Assembly (NCBI RefSeq): GCF_903819165.1
Contig: NZ_CAIJCS010000018.1
Span: 1 to 64,000, forward strand
Length of the DNA stretch: 64,000 nucleotides
Source: Aedoeadaptatus nemausensis
Lineage (GTDB): Bacteria; Bacillota; Clostridia; Tissierellales; Peptoniphilaceae
Direction of reading: 5' to 3'
Shown: one piece after another, positions 1 to 8,624 of the stretch
How positions within the stretch are numbered: position 1 is the stretch's first letter
How the letters are laid out: each line of letters starts with the position of its first letter
Position numbers and translations under genes: made by a program
Notes under the pieces: generated by a model
Seen by the model: the letters and a program-made list of their open reading frames with translations, nothing else
Databases searched by the model: none
Told to the model about the DNA's origin: nothing

Positions 1-82
1 TCGCTATACCGGCCCTGCGATCGCCATCGTGACCTTCGGAGGGGTGATCGACGATCTTTCCCTCGTACCTGAAAGCTTATAA
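1..82 (+). CDS. C-terminal end of an unidentified protein (cut by window start)
   Basis: An open frame enters from outside the window and stops at TAA 80-82. The 26 visible residues begin RYTGPAIAIVTFGG and end LVPESL. They match no family I recognise. A terminator-like hairpin follows within 20 bases, which supports this being a real gene end. No function can be assigned from so short a piece. Confidence 0.55.
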   Translation, partial: RYTGPAIAIVTFGGVIDDLSLVPESL

Positions 83-96
83 ATTTATAATTCATG

Positions 97-126
97 AAAA
101 GGGCCGGCGGACGTCGGCTTTTTTAT
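97..126 (+). terminator. Intrinsic terminator of the upstream gene
   Basis: A GCCG...CGGC stem with flanking A and T runs (AAAAGG before, TTTTTT after) follows the stop codon of the partial upstream gene. It separates that gene from the mgtC-like promoter. Confidence 0.6.
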
Positions 127-185
127 TGGGGAAGATGTCGCCGAAAATGAAGGCGAAAGATGAGAGGGAAGCAGTGCCCGAGTGG

Positions 186-214
186 TTGACAAATTTAAGA
201 CGATCAGGTAATGT
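186..214 (+). promoter_or_regulatory. Promoter of the mgtC-like gene
   Basis: A perfect -35 TTGACA at 186-191 and a -10-like TAATGT at 209-214 are spaced 17 bases apart. The -10 runs directly into the tandem repeats that start at 211, so a protein bound there would block transcription. This is a sequence match only. Confidence 0.55.
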
Positions 215-250
215 AAAATCCATATTACAAATGTAAAATCTATATTACAT
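211..250 (+). promoter_or_regulatory. Tandem 20-base operator-like direct repeats
   Basis: Two 20-base units (211-230 and 231-250) differ at only two positions. Each contains TGTAA-N8-TTACA, and their junction (225-236) forms TTACA-AA-TGTAA, which includes the TACAnnTGTA pattern bound by BlaI/CopY-type repressors. The site lies just downstream of the -10 and upstream of the ribosome binding site, a usual place for a repressor operator. Which regulator binds is unknown; the BlaI/CopY resemblance is inference. Confidence 0.5.
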
Positions 251-270
251 AAGAAAGGTACGTCGTTACT

Positions 271-1026
271 ATGTTATCTACATTTGAAGTTTTCTTACGT
301 CTTTTCGCCGCCACAGTGGCAGGTGGGGTTATCGGCATCGAGCGGGAGCGCCACAGTCAGCCGGCGGGCTTTCGCACCCATATTCTCGTTACCCTGGGTG
401 CGGCGCTTATTATGATTATTTCCACTACAAAATATGCGCCGGGAACCGTTCGAAACGATCCCATGCGGTTGGCAAGTCAGGTGGTCAGCGGTATCGGTTT
501 TCTGGGCGCAGGCACCATTTTAAAAGAGGGCCCCACCATTCGCGGCCTTACATCGGCGACGGGGCTATGGGTTTGCGCCGCCATCGGCTTGGCCTTCGGC
601 GCGGGAATGTATCGAGAAGGGGTGCTCACGGCGGGCTTCGCCTTTTTAACCCTGACGGTCTTAATTCGTTGGGAGCGCAAGCTTTTTAAAGAAAAGTTCA
701 AAAAACAAGATCTCATTAAAGTGGGTACGGCATCGGAAGAAAGTTATTTGGAACTTTACATTGTGCGAGATCTTTCCAAGGGACTTGTGGAAGACATTGA
801 AGATGCCCTTCGAGATCACCAAATGCTCGTCGCTCGCGTTCATATTAATCGCGGTACGCCGCCGAAAGAAGTAGACATAGGCGATCGAGGGATTTTAGAA
901 TTTACTATCCTTCCCGAAGCCTATCAGGCCCGTGAACGAATGGATGGTTGCCTCCGAAAGCTCCAATCCCTTCCCGGTGTGGAATCGGTAGGCGTCAGCG
1001 TCGCCGATTTAAGGGGAAATGTATAA
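271..1026 (+). CDS. MgtC/SapB family membrane protein
   Basis: A 251-residue protein with the MgtC/SapB membrane domain in roughly the first 140 residues. The family landmarks are visible: GIERERHSQPAGFRTHILV, RLASQVVSGIGFLGAGTI and TIRGLTSATGLWVCAAIG. The remaining soluble part, with an EFTILPE segment, looks like the small ACT-like domain common in these proteins. MgtC proteins are linked to growth in low magnesium and, in pathogens, to modulation of the F-type ATP synthase; many homologues have no proven role. The ATG at 271 follows a weak AAGAAAGG ribosome binding site. The gene is a single unit with its own promoter, operator-like repeats and terminator. Family assignment is secure; physiological role is not. 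Confidence 0.9.
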   Translation: MLSTFEVFLRLFAATVAGGVIGIERERHSQPAGFRTHILVTLGAALIMIISTTKYAPGTVRNDPMRLASQVVSGIGFLGAGTILKEGPTIRGLTSATGLWVCAAIGLAFGAGMYREGVLTAGFAFLTLTVLIRWERKLFKEKFKKQDLIKVGTASEESYLELYIVRDLSKGLVEDIEDALRDHQMLVARVHINRGTPPKEVDIGDRGILEFTILPEAYQARERMDGCLRKLQSLPGVESVGVSVADLRGNV

Positions 1027-1047
1027 GGTCCGAAAGGGCCTTTTTTA
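1027..1047 (+). terminator. Terminator of the mgtC-like gene
   Basis: A GGTCC-GAAA-GGGCC hairpin is followed by TTTTTT directly after the stop codon. Confidence 0.75.
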
Positions 1048-1079
1048 TATTTTCGGGAGAGTGCAAATTTATTAAGCTA

Positions 1080-1088
1080 TGGTAAAAT
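1080..1088 (+). promoter_or_regulatory. Extended -10 promoter of the LTA-synthase-like gene
   Basis: TGG followed by TAAAAT (TGn plus -10) lies 31 bases upstream of the GTG start. No convincing -35 is seen, as expected for an extended -10 promoter. Confidence 0.4.
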
Positions 1089-1119
1089 ACTAGTAATATA
1101 GAAAGAGGGGCGACGGACC

Positions 1120-2973
1120 GTGGCAAAACAAAAAAAGAATAAGGCAATGCCATTTGTTATTTTATTCATACTCAGCGCGATCATTATGATCATGACCTTT
1201 ATCTTCGGATCGGGGGAAGGGGAATTACAGAGCGCGCTATTGAGCAGCTATTTCCGCGATCCTCTGCTCCTCGCTATGAACCTGATCCCTATTGTCGTCG
1301 TATTCTTACTTATTTATAGCTTGAGCGGCAGATTGTATCTGGGATTTTTTATTACATCGGTTATCTTTTTCGCCATTTCCATCGTGCAGAAATTCAAGAT
1401 GATCTATCGAGACGAGCCCTTTATGATTCCCGAAATCGTCCTCTTCAGGGAATCGGTCATGATGAAGGGAAATTACAATATTTCCATCTTTACGTCAAAC
1501 CCGGCGGCGGTGGTCTCTCTTTTGTCCATTCTCGCCATCAGCTTTATTCTCTTTAAGCTCTATCCCAAACCCTGGTGCGGAAAAACTCGTCGAAGAACTC
1601 TTATTGCCACAGTGGCAGGAGCGGTAGTACTGTTCCAAGGTTTTACCGGCCCCTACTTTAATCCTGAAGTTTATACGAAGGTCGGAGACGACGAGATCAT
1701 CAATATTTATAACGGCGGAGAAGTGTATCAATCCAAGGGCTTAGCCTATCCCTTTTTATTTACTGGGCGTATGCTCCTCGGCAATCGGCCGCCGGATTAC
1801 GATAAAAAACTGGCCGCTATGCTTTGGGAAGAATACAACGATCCCGCCATACCGGAAGATAAAAAAGTGCACGTCGTATCGGTAATGTTGGAATCTTTCG
1901 CCGATTTCAGTATTTACGACGGAGCGCCCATCGCCCCCGATGTCTACGAAAACTTTCATCGCATTCAGAAAGAAGGTCTTAGCGGCCGCCTTGTAGACGA
2001 TATTTTCGGCGGCGGCACAGTGAATACGGAGCGGGGCTTTTTAACCGGCTACTCCGGAGCCAATCATTACGGATCGGTTCATTACTTAAAAGACACCCAC
2101 TCCCATGTCCGTCATATGAAAAACAACGGCTATATAACAGAAGCCCTCCACCCGATAAAAGGTTGGTTTTACAGCCGTTCCAACATTAATCCCCGCCTGG
2201 GATTCGACGATTACCTCTGCTACGAAAATTACTTTAAACCCATCGAAGAGGAATTCGATCGGGATTACGGCTATACGCGAGACGATCACTTCTTCCCCGA
2301 AGTGGAAAAAAGATTGAACAAAGCGGCGGAAGAGGGGAATTACTACTTCAGCTACGCCCTGACCTATCAAGGTCACGGTCCTTACGCCGATTACGGAGAG
2401 AGCGACAGAGATTATATCGAGCCCTTAAACGGCGAGCGAGGAAAAGACTGGAGCATTATCAACCATTACCTTTCGGATATTGCCGCCACAGATAAAGCCC
2501 TGGGTGCCTTTGTAGAAAGCCTGCGAAACAATCCCGAGCCCATCGTCCTCGTCTTTTTCGGCGATCATAAACCCTGGCTCGGAGAGGGGGAAAGCGGCTA
2601 CCATACCCTTGGAATCAATATCGATCAATCCACCCTCGAAGGCATGCTGAACTATTACACAACCCCCTATGTTATCTGGGCGAACCCGGCGGCCAAGGCG
2701 AAACTCGGAAAAGAATTTGAAGGACAAGGACCAGACCTCAGTCCCTTCCTCTTAATGAATTATCTCTATACCACCATGGGCTGGCCGAAAGACGCCATGA
2801 TGCAAATGCAAGACCATTACCTGAAAGGCGTTACCGTCTATCACGATCCCTTCGTAAGGCGAGACGGAGCCTATTTGAACCTGAACGACGATGGGAAACT
2901 AATGGAAAACATTCGAGACTATCGCGCCATGGAATATTACCGGGCGAGCAAACGAATCAAAGACAAAAACTAA
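1120..2973 (+). CDS. LTA synthase family sulfatase-fold membrane enzyme
   Basis: A 617-residue protein with about five N-terminal membrane helices (to about residue 185) and a large extracellular sulfatase-fold domain. Lipoteichoic acid synthases use this layout to move glycerol phosphate from phosphatidylglycerol onto a growing chain outside the cell. Visible active-site elements are the metal-binding Glu in VMLESFAD (about E258), the candidate nucleophile Thr in GGGTVNTERGF (T300) and FFGDHKPWLG near the C-terminus. The start is GTG at 1120 behind AGAGGGG. It stands alone between two terminators. It could instead be an LTA primase or another phosphoglycerol transferase; the fold is clear, the exact polymer is not. 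Confidence 0.85.
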   Translation: MAKQKKNKAMPFVILFILSAIIMIMTFIFGSGEGELQSALLSSYFRDPLLLAMNLIPIVVVFLLIYSLSGRLYLGFFITSVIFFAISIVQKFKMIYRDEPFMIPEIVLFRESVMMKGNYNISIFTSNPAAVVSLLSILAISFILFKLYPKPWCGKTRRRTLIATVAGAVVLFQGFTGPYFNPEVYTKVGDDEIINIYNGGEVYQSKGLAYPFLFTGRMLLGNRPPDYDKKLAAMLWEEYNDPAIPEDKKVHVVSVMLESFADFSIYDGAPIAPDVYENFHRIQKEGLSGRLVDDIFGGGTVNTERGFLTGYSGANHYGSVHYLKDTHSHVRHMKNNGYITEALHPIKGWFYSRSNINPRLGFDDYLCYENYFKPIEEEFDRDYGYTRDDHFFPEVEKRLNKAAEEGNYYFSYALTYQGHGPYADYGESDRDYIEPLNGERGKDWSIINHYLSDIAATDKALGAFVESLRNNPEPIVLVFFGDHKPWLGEGESGYHTLGINIDQSTLEGMLNYYTTPYVIWANPAAKAKLGKEFEGQGPDLSPFLLMNYLYTTMGWPKDAMMQMQDHYLKGVTVYHDPFVRRDGAYLNLNDDGKLMENIRDYRAMEYYRASKRIKDKN

Positions 2974-3000
2974 GCCCTTACATATGTAAGGGCTTTCTTT
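2973..3000 (+). terminator. Terminator after the LTA-synthase-like gene
   Basis: A perfect 11-bp-arm palindrome, AGCCCTTACAT paired with ATGTAAGGGCT, overlaps the TAA stop and is followed by TTTCTTT. Confidence 0.75.
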
Positions 3001-3017
3001 AAAGAAAGGAGAAGATT

Positions 3018-3527
3018 ATGGGAACGATCAAAACAGTAAAAGGCGACATCACCACTCAAAGAGTGGACGCCATCGTCAACGCCGCCAATGAAAGGCTGAT
3101 GCGAGGGGGCGGCGTTTGCGGCGCCATCTTCGCCGCGGCAGGAGCTGCAAAACTGCAAAAAGCCTGCGACGCCATCGGTTATTGTGCCACGGGAGATGCG
3201 GTGATCACCGAAGGCTTCGATCTCCCCGCAAGCTATATCATCCACACCGCCGGCCCCGTGTGGCACGGCGGAGAGGCGGGAGAAGAAGCAAAACTCGCCT
3301 CCTGCTACACGCACTCCCTGGAAGTGGCGGAAACGAAAGGCTTAAAAACCGTGGCCTTCCCCTCCATTTCCACGGGCATCTTCGGATATCCCACAGAAAA
3401 AGCCGCCAAAACCGCTGTCAAGGCAGTGAAGGACTATGTAAAAGATAAAGACATGGAGGTCCTCTGGGTGCTCTTCGATGAGGAAACGAAAAAAGTGTAC
3501 GACGAGGTGTTGGGAGAAGAGGAATAG
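3018..3527 (+). CDS. Macro-domain protein (ADP-ribose/O-acetyl-ADP-ribose processing)
   Basis: A 169-residue stand-alone macro domain of the YmdB type. The N-terminal GDITTQRVDAIVNAANERL followed by a glycine-rich GGGVCGAIF loop is the classic ADP-ribose-binding signature, and STGIFGYP is the second phosphate loop. Such enzymes hydrolyse O-acetyl-ADP-ribose or remove ADP-ribose from proteins or nucleic acids. The ATG at 3018 has a good AAAGGAG site. Only 26 bases separate its stop from the cas3 start, with no terminator and no obvious promoter in the gap, so cas transcription may begin upstream of or inside this gene. A functional link to CRISPR is inference only. Confidence 0.88.
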   Translation: MGTIKTVKGDITTQRVDAIVNAANERLMRGGGVCGAIFAAAGAAKLQKACDAIGYCATGDAVITEGFDLPASYIIHTAGPVWHGGEAGEEAKLASCYTHSLEVAETKGLKTVAFPSISTGIFGYPTEKAAKTAVKAVKDYVKDKDMEVLWVLFDEETKKVYDEVLGEEE

Positions 3528-3553
3528 ATAAAAAAGTCGGATAGGAGAGGTAA

Positions 3554-6301
3554 ATGGAAGCAAGAGAAGCCTTGTGGGCAAAAAAAGATGAGGTTTCCGG
3601 TGAACTTAAGTGGTTGCCATTAATGCAGCATTTGGAAGATACGGTAGGCATCGCTATCCAACTTTGGAATCATTGGCTTTCGGAGGGCACTAGGCAAACT
3701 ATTTGCAATGGAGCCTCTATAAGTGATGATCAGGCAGTCAACCTGGTAGCGTTTTTAGCCGCAAGTCACGATATCGGGAAAGCGACACCTGTTTTCCAGA
3801 CGATGAAAAGCTATCAAAACTCGACGAGTCTCGATGATATATTAATAGAGCGGCTTGAAAAGGTTGGCTTTATGGATCTATCAAATTTAGTGCTGGCGAC
3901 CAAGTCGGCAGTGCACCATACGGTAGCAGGTGAAAAAATCTTACGTGATTTCGGCGTCGCTCCGGGCATCGCCTCTATTGTTGGTGGACACCATGGAAAA
4001 CCCTTAGACAATAGTGTGATCCTGGATGAGCAGATAGCCTATGAAGCGTATTATTATCAAAAGAGTGATCCGTCGAGCGAAAGTCATTTATTATGGAAAA
4101 AAGTTCAGCGCGAAATTTTCGAATACGCAATGGATGAGGGGAGGTACCGATCGGTAGAAGAGATTCCCATCGTCCCTCAGGCTTATCTTGTTTTACTGTC
4201 CGGTTTGATCATTATGGCTGACTGGATTGCAAGCAATGCATATTACTTTCCGCTCATCGGTATTGAAGAGGAAAAAGTGGAAGATGCAGAGAAACGGAAA
4301 GAAAGAGGATGGGATTTTTGGGAACAAAGCGATCTGTGGCAGCCCGAGTTAAATGTAGAGATTGACGAACTTTACTTTAATCGCTTCGATTTTTATCCGA
4401 GAGTGGAGCAGGAAATCTTTTCTGAAGTGATTTCAGAAGCGGATGAACCGGGCCTCTTTATATTTGAAGCCCCTATGGGAAAGGGAAAGACAGAAGCGGC
4501 CCTTATCGGAGCGGAGCAGCTGGCAGCAAAAACAGGAAGGAGCGGATTGTTTTTCGGACTCCCCACTCAAGCCACATCGAATAGTATGTTTACGAGAATT
4601 GAAGATTGGTTGGAGCGTACAGTGCAAGGCACGGCTTCAATACAACTAGCCCACGGAAAAGCATCATTAAACAATGCGTACTCGAAATTAGAGGGGAAGG
4701 GTCGATCCATCGATGTGGATAGCGATGAAAACGGAGCGGTTATCGCCAATGCGTGGTTTCGTGGTAAAAAAACAACGGCATTGGATGATTTTGTCGTCGG
4801 AACGGTGGACCAGTTTTTGCTGGCTTCATTAAAGCAAAAGCACCTTGCATTGCGCCATTTGGGATTCAGCAAAAAAGTAGTAGTAATCGATGAAGTTCAC
4901 GCCTACGATGCGTATATGAGCGAATACTTACTCGAGTCTATTGCCTGGATGGGAGCCTACGATGTGCCCGTGATTATTCTTTCGGCGACATTGCCGGCCA
5001 AAAAGCGGGAGGCTATGGTGAAGGCTTACCTAAAAGGAAAAGGCTTTAAATGGAGAGAGGACAAACTTCCGGAAGGAGGATTAAAAGGAGAAGAATATCC
5101 TTTGATTACCTATACTGACGGAAAAGATATATGTCAATTTAGAGATTTTCCCGCTTCGGAGAATAGGAGGATTTCCCTAACTCCCCTGAAAGAAGAAGAA
5201 ATTTACAATGTAATCGACGAATTGGTCGCACCCGGTGGTGTATTGGGCATTGTCGTCAATACTGTCGGTCGGGCGCAAAAAATCGGTAGGGAACTGATAG
5301 AACGTTATGGCGAGGAGGCTGTAAGCATACTGCATTCGTCTTTTACGGCTGCGGATCGGGTAAAAAAAGAAAATGAGCTGATTGAAAGCATAGGAAAAGA
5401 AGGTACTAAACAAGGCGTGCGGCCGCGGCAAAAAATCATTGTCGGTACTCAGGTCATCGAGCAGTCTTTGGATATCGATTTCGATGCTATGATCTCCGAT
5501 TTGGCACCTATGGACCTATTAATTCAAAGAATGGGGAGATTACATCGCCATCAAGAGACGGTTCGTCCCGAGCATATCTGCGACGCGAAGCTATATATTA
5601 TGGGCATGTCGGAAGATGACTATGAACCGGGATCGAAATACATTTACGGGGAGTACTTGCTTAGAGAAACAAAAAGCAATTTACCCGATGTATTCATGCT
5701 CCCCGAGGATATTTCGCCTCTTGTACAAAAAGTGTATGGAGGGCTCGAGAACGTGTCGGAATTAGAGACCGATGATCTTAAGCTGCAATTTCTTCATGAA
5801 ATAAATCAAAAGAAGGACAATGCCGGTGTATTTAGACTCTCGTCGCCGAAGCGAATAATCAGAAGGAAAAGAGACGGAACGCTGACAGGGTGGTTGAAAA
5901 ATGACTTAAAAGGTGCTACGGAGGAGGGCGCATATGGTCGCGTGCGGGATATCGACGAGTCTTTGGAAGTGATACTTTTAAAGAAGAAGGAAAACGATTA
6001 CGGTTTTTTTGAAGACGATCGAGATGTATCGAATGCAGTGGGAGATCCCGCCGTCGCCATGGCCGTCGCTTCTCATACTATTCAACTGCCAAAAAAAGTT
6101 GTCGGATACGGTGGAAAGGCCATGGATAAGACCATTGACTTTTTGGAGAAACATACCCTACAATATTTTATAGATTGGCAAGAGGACCCTTGGTTAAAAG
6201 GATCTCTGGCTATCCTTTTCAATGAAGACAAAACGTTTTCACTCAATGGATATCTTTTGCGCTACGATACGCTTTACGGGCTGACCTATGAAGGGATGTG
6301 A
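3554..6301 (+). CDS. cas3: Cas3 nuclease-helicase, type I-E
   Basis: A 915-residue protein with an N-terminal HD nuclease followed by a superfamily 2 helicase. Visible motifs are SHDIGK (HD pair about H72/D73), HHTVAGEK, the Walker A variant APMGKGKTEA (about 306-315), the DEVH box in VIDEVHAYD (D446), ILSATLPA (motif III) and QRMGRLHRH (motif VI). Cas3 is recruited by Cascade after PAM-dependent target binding and shreds the displaced DNA strand. The ATG at 3554 follows GGAGAGG. It is the first gene of an unbroken eight-gene cas operon. All motifs are intact, so the protein should be functional. Confidence 0.97.
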   Translation: MEAREALWAKKDEVSGELKWLPLMQHLEDTVGIAIQLWNHWLSEGTRQTICNGASISDDQAVNLVAFLAASHDIGKATPVFQTMKSYQNSTSLDDILIERLEKVGFMDLSNLVLATKSAVHHTVAGEKILRDFGVAPGIASIVGGHHGKPLDNSVILDEQIAYEAYYYQKSDPSSESHLLWKKVQREIFEYAMDEGRYRSVEEIPIVPQAYLVLLSGLIIMADWIASNAYYFPLIGIEEEKVEDAEKRKERGWDFWEQSDLWQPELNVEIDELYFNRFDFYPRVEQEIFSEVISEADEPGLFIFEAPMGKGKTEAALIGAEQLAAKTGRSGLFFGLPTQATSNSMFTRIEDWLERTVQGTASIQLAHGKASLNNAYSKLEGKGRSIDVDSDENGAVIANAWFRGKKTTALDDFVVGTVDQFLLASLKQKHLALRHLGFSKKVVVIDEVHAYDAYMSEYLLESIAWMGAYDVPVIILSATLPAKKREAMVKAYLKGKGFKWREDKLPEGGLKGEEYPLITYTDGKDICQFRDFPASENRRISLTPLKEEEIYNVIDELVAPGGVLGIVVNTVGRAQKIGRELIERYGEEAVSILHSSFTAADRVKKENELIESIGKEGTKQGVRPRQKIIVGTQVIEQSLDIDFDAMISDLAPMDLLIQRMGRLHRHQETVRPEHICDAKLYIMGMSEDDYEPGSKYIYGEYLLRETKSNLPDVFMLPEDISPLVQKVYGGLENVSELETDDLKLQFLHEINQKKDNAGVFRLSSPKRIIRRKRDGTLTGWLKNDLKGATEEGAYGRVRDIDESLEVILLKKKENDYGFFEDDRDVSNAVGDPAVAMAVASHTIQLPKKVVGYGGKAMDKTIDFLEKHTLQYFIDWQEDPWLKGSLAILFNEDKTFSLNGYLLRYDTLYGLTYEGM

Positions 6302-6304
6302 GGA

Positions 6305-8023
6305 ATGGCACGATTTAATTTAATCGATGAACCTTGGATTCGTGTTGTTACGGATTTAAATGGAGAAACGGAAGAAGTTTCACTAAGAGAACTATTTCAA
6401 AATGCGCATCTTTATGTCGGATTAGCCGGGGACATGAAGACTCAAGACTTTGCCCTACTACGCTTATTGTTAGCGATTCTTCATACGGTGTTTTCTCGCG
6501 TCGATGCATGGGGCGAAGTTTATGAATGGATTAAACTTGATAATAACTTTCGCCAATTGAATGAAGTCAATGAAGATTATATGGAAGGTTATGCCGGTGC
6601 ACTTTACAAATCGTGGAACGATCTTTGGAATATCGGGCAATTTCCAAAGGTGGTCGTAGATTATTTGGAGGCCTGGTACGATCGCTTTTACTTATTTGAT
6701 GAAGAGTATCCATTTTATCAAGTAAACATAAAAGTTCTTTCTGAGAATAAACTTAATCAAAAATCTCCCACCTTAATTGACGGGAAAAATATTAATCGAA
6801 GAATCTCGGAAAGCGGAAATAAAAAAGTATTATTTTCTCCGAAAAATCGTTACGAAGAATATAGTGATCTGCTTTCGGAGCCTGAACTTGCGAGATGGCT
6901 CATAGCATATCAAAACTACTCTAATAAATCTGATAAAGCTGTTTTTGGGAAAGGATATGATGTAGGAGTTTCCAAAGGGTGGGCTTTTGAACTAGGAGGA
7001 ATATATCTTAAGGGAGATAATTTATTTGAATCTCTTCTGCTCAATTTAACTCTCGTTAGACAAGATCAAGAAGAAAGCCTCTATTCTCAAAAGCCATGTT
7101 GGGAATTTGATCCCGAGAATCTCATTGAAAGATACCTTCGAGGGAGTTCGGATCCCCGAGCTGTTGACAATTTGGCAGAACTTTACACTGTATGGAGTCG
7201 CGCGATCTACATTAACCCGTCAATAGATATGAGTAAAAAATTTCAATTTGAAGTTGTAAAGCTTCCGAATATTCAGATCATGGATTATTTTATTGAACCG
7301 ATGACCTTATGGAAACTAAATAAGACGGGGACTGATCGCGGTCACACAACACCATATGTTCACAAAGAGGAAAGGTCTCTTTGGCGATCTTTCGGCTTGC
7401 TCAGCGGAGATAATGATGAGAGAACGCCCGGTATTATACAATGGGTGAGGAATGAGGAGATCAAGGATGCGCTTGACTTAAAACAAGTATGTGTAGTAGC
7501 TGTAAGCATGATTTGGGGCGGAAACCCAACTTCTCAAATTCCCGTAAATGAAGTGGTGGATACTTTGTTGCTACACGAAAGATTACTTACAGATCTATCG
7601 GAAAATGGATGGGAACAACGCATTAGAGATGTTGTCGACCTTACCAATCAAATTGTTCACAGTACTTATGGTCATTTTCTTTACGATATAGAAGATATTC
7701 GAAATTTAAAAAACAGCGGATTCGCCTCTAAAGAACTGGCGCGGTTCTATTATGCCATCGATCATCCTTTTAGAGAGTGGATTGCCTCCATTGAACCTGA
7801 TGAAGATCGGGAAGTACAGTTGAACGAGTGGAAAAAGAGACTTAAGAGGTTGGTTAAGCGCGAGGCCGATCGTCTCGTCGCGCAGATGGGTCCAAGGGAT
7901 TTTACAGGACGAATGTGTGAAGGAGGTGGCGCAGAAAGCGAAGGTCATTATAAAAACATCGCCATTTCATACAACACGTTTATCTATTTTTTAAAGAAAC
8001 AGTTAGATATTAAGGAGGGGTGA
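6305..8023 (+). CDS. casA: Cascade large subunit Cse1 (CasA/Cas8e)
   Basis: A 572-residue protein starting three bases after the cas3 stop. The N-terminal NLIDEPWIRVV is typical of the Cse1/CasA family. In the type I-E Cascade this subunit recognises the PAM and provides the landing site for Cas3. Length fits the family (about 500-560). The stretch from about 6540 to 7700 is visibly richer in A and T than the flanking cas genes, in line with the fast evolution known for this subunit. No catalytic residues are expected. Confidence 0.93.
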   Translation: MARFNLIDEPWIRVVTDLNGETEEVSLRELFQNAHLYVGLAGDMKTQDFALLRLLLAILHTVFSRVDAWGEVYEWIKLDNNFRQLNEVNEDYMEGYAGALYKSWNDLWNIGQFPKVVVDYLEAWYDRFYLFDEEYPFYQVNIKVLSENKLNQKSPTLIDGKNINRRISESGNKKVLFSPKNRYEEYSDLLSEPELARWLIAYQNYSNKSDKAVFGKGYDVGVSKGWAFELGGIYLKGDNLFESLLLNLTLVRQDQEESLYSQKPCWEFDPENLIERYLRGSSDPRAVDNLAELYTVWSRAIYINPSIDMSKKFQFEVVKLPNIQIMDYFIEPMTLWKLNKTGTDRGHTTPYVHKEERSLWRSFGLLSGDNDERTPGIIQWVRNEEIKDALDLKQVCVVAVSMIWGGNPTSQIPVNEVVDTLLLHERLLTDLSENGWEQRIRDVVDLTNQIVHSTYGHFLYDIEDIRNLKNSGFASKELARFYYAIDHPFREWIASIEPDEDREVQLNEWKKRLKRLVKREADRLVAQMGPRDFTGRMCEGGGAESEGHYKNIAISYNTFIYFLKKQLDIKEG

Positions 8024-8024
8024 T

Positions 8025-8624
8025 ATGGGATCAAAAATAAACAAAGGAATGCAGGTTCAAATGGTCGTAGATAATATGATTGCCGTGTTGGAACAATCTC
8101 TGGGCACATCTGCAGGACGCGCCAATCTGGCGAATCTTCGAAATTCGATCGGTAAACCGTTGTCGCAGTCCGTTGAGGTTTGGCCTTTAGTTTACGGCTT
8201 TATGCCGGATCATTTTTTGGGAGACGGAACAAAAATTACCTTTCAGGAGCGGGCCGTTTTTACGAGCTTAGGGTTATATGCCCTCCATCAGCAAGGAAAG
8301 AGTCAAACAGTTGCATTACGAGAAGAAAACAGGCGAAGTATCGGACAATCTTTTAAACAGATGCGTACAGAAGAAGACTCCAAAGCTGTGGATCGGCGCT
8401 TCAATGCCCTGGTTACGTCCCAAACTTATGAAGAATTGGTTCATTATTTACGTCAAATGATCGGTCTTTTAAAGGCAAAGACGGAAACTCAAATAGATTA
8501 CGGTAGATTGGCACAGGATCTCTATTGGTTCCAAAGAGGATATGGGGAGAAATTGCGCCTTTCCTGGGCGAGAGCTTATTATTGTGTAGAAGGAAATAAA
8601 AAAGGAGCTGAAGACGATGAATAA
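8025..8624 (+). CDS. casB: Cascade small subunit Cse2 (CasB/Cas11e)
   Basis: A 199-residue, mostly helical protein between casA and cas7. Position, size (usually 160-200) and segments such as VWPLVYGFMP and FTSLGLYALHQQGKSQ fit Cse2. Two copies normally sit along the crRNA backbone and steady the target strands. The ATG at 8025 comes right after the casA stop with AAGGAGGGG upstream, and the gene overlaps cas7 by eight bases, so translation is probably coupled. Confidence 0.9.
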   Translation: MGSKINKGMQVQMVVDNMIAVLEQSLGTSAGRANLANLRNSIGKPLSQSVEVWPLVYGFMPDHFLGDGTKITFQERAVFTSLGLYALHQQGKSQTVALREENRRSIGQSFKQMRTEEDSKAVDRRFNALVTSQTYEELVHYLRQMIGLLKAKTETQIDYGRLAQDLYWFQRGYGEKLRLSWARAYYCVEGNKKGAEDDE

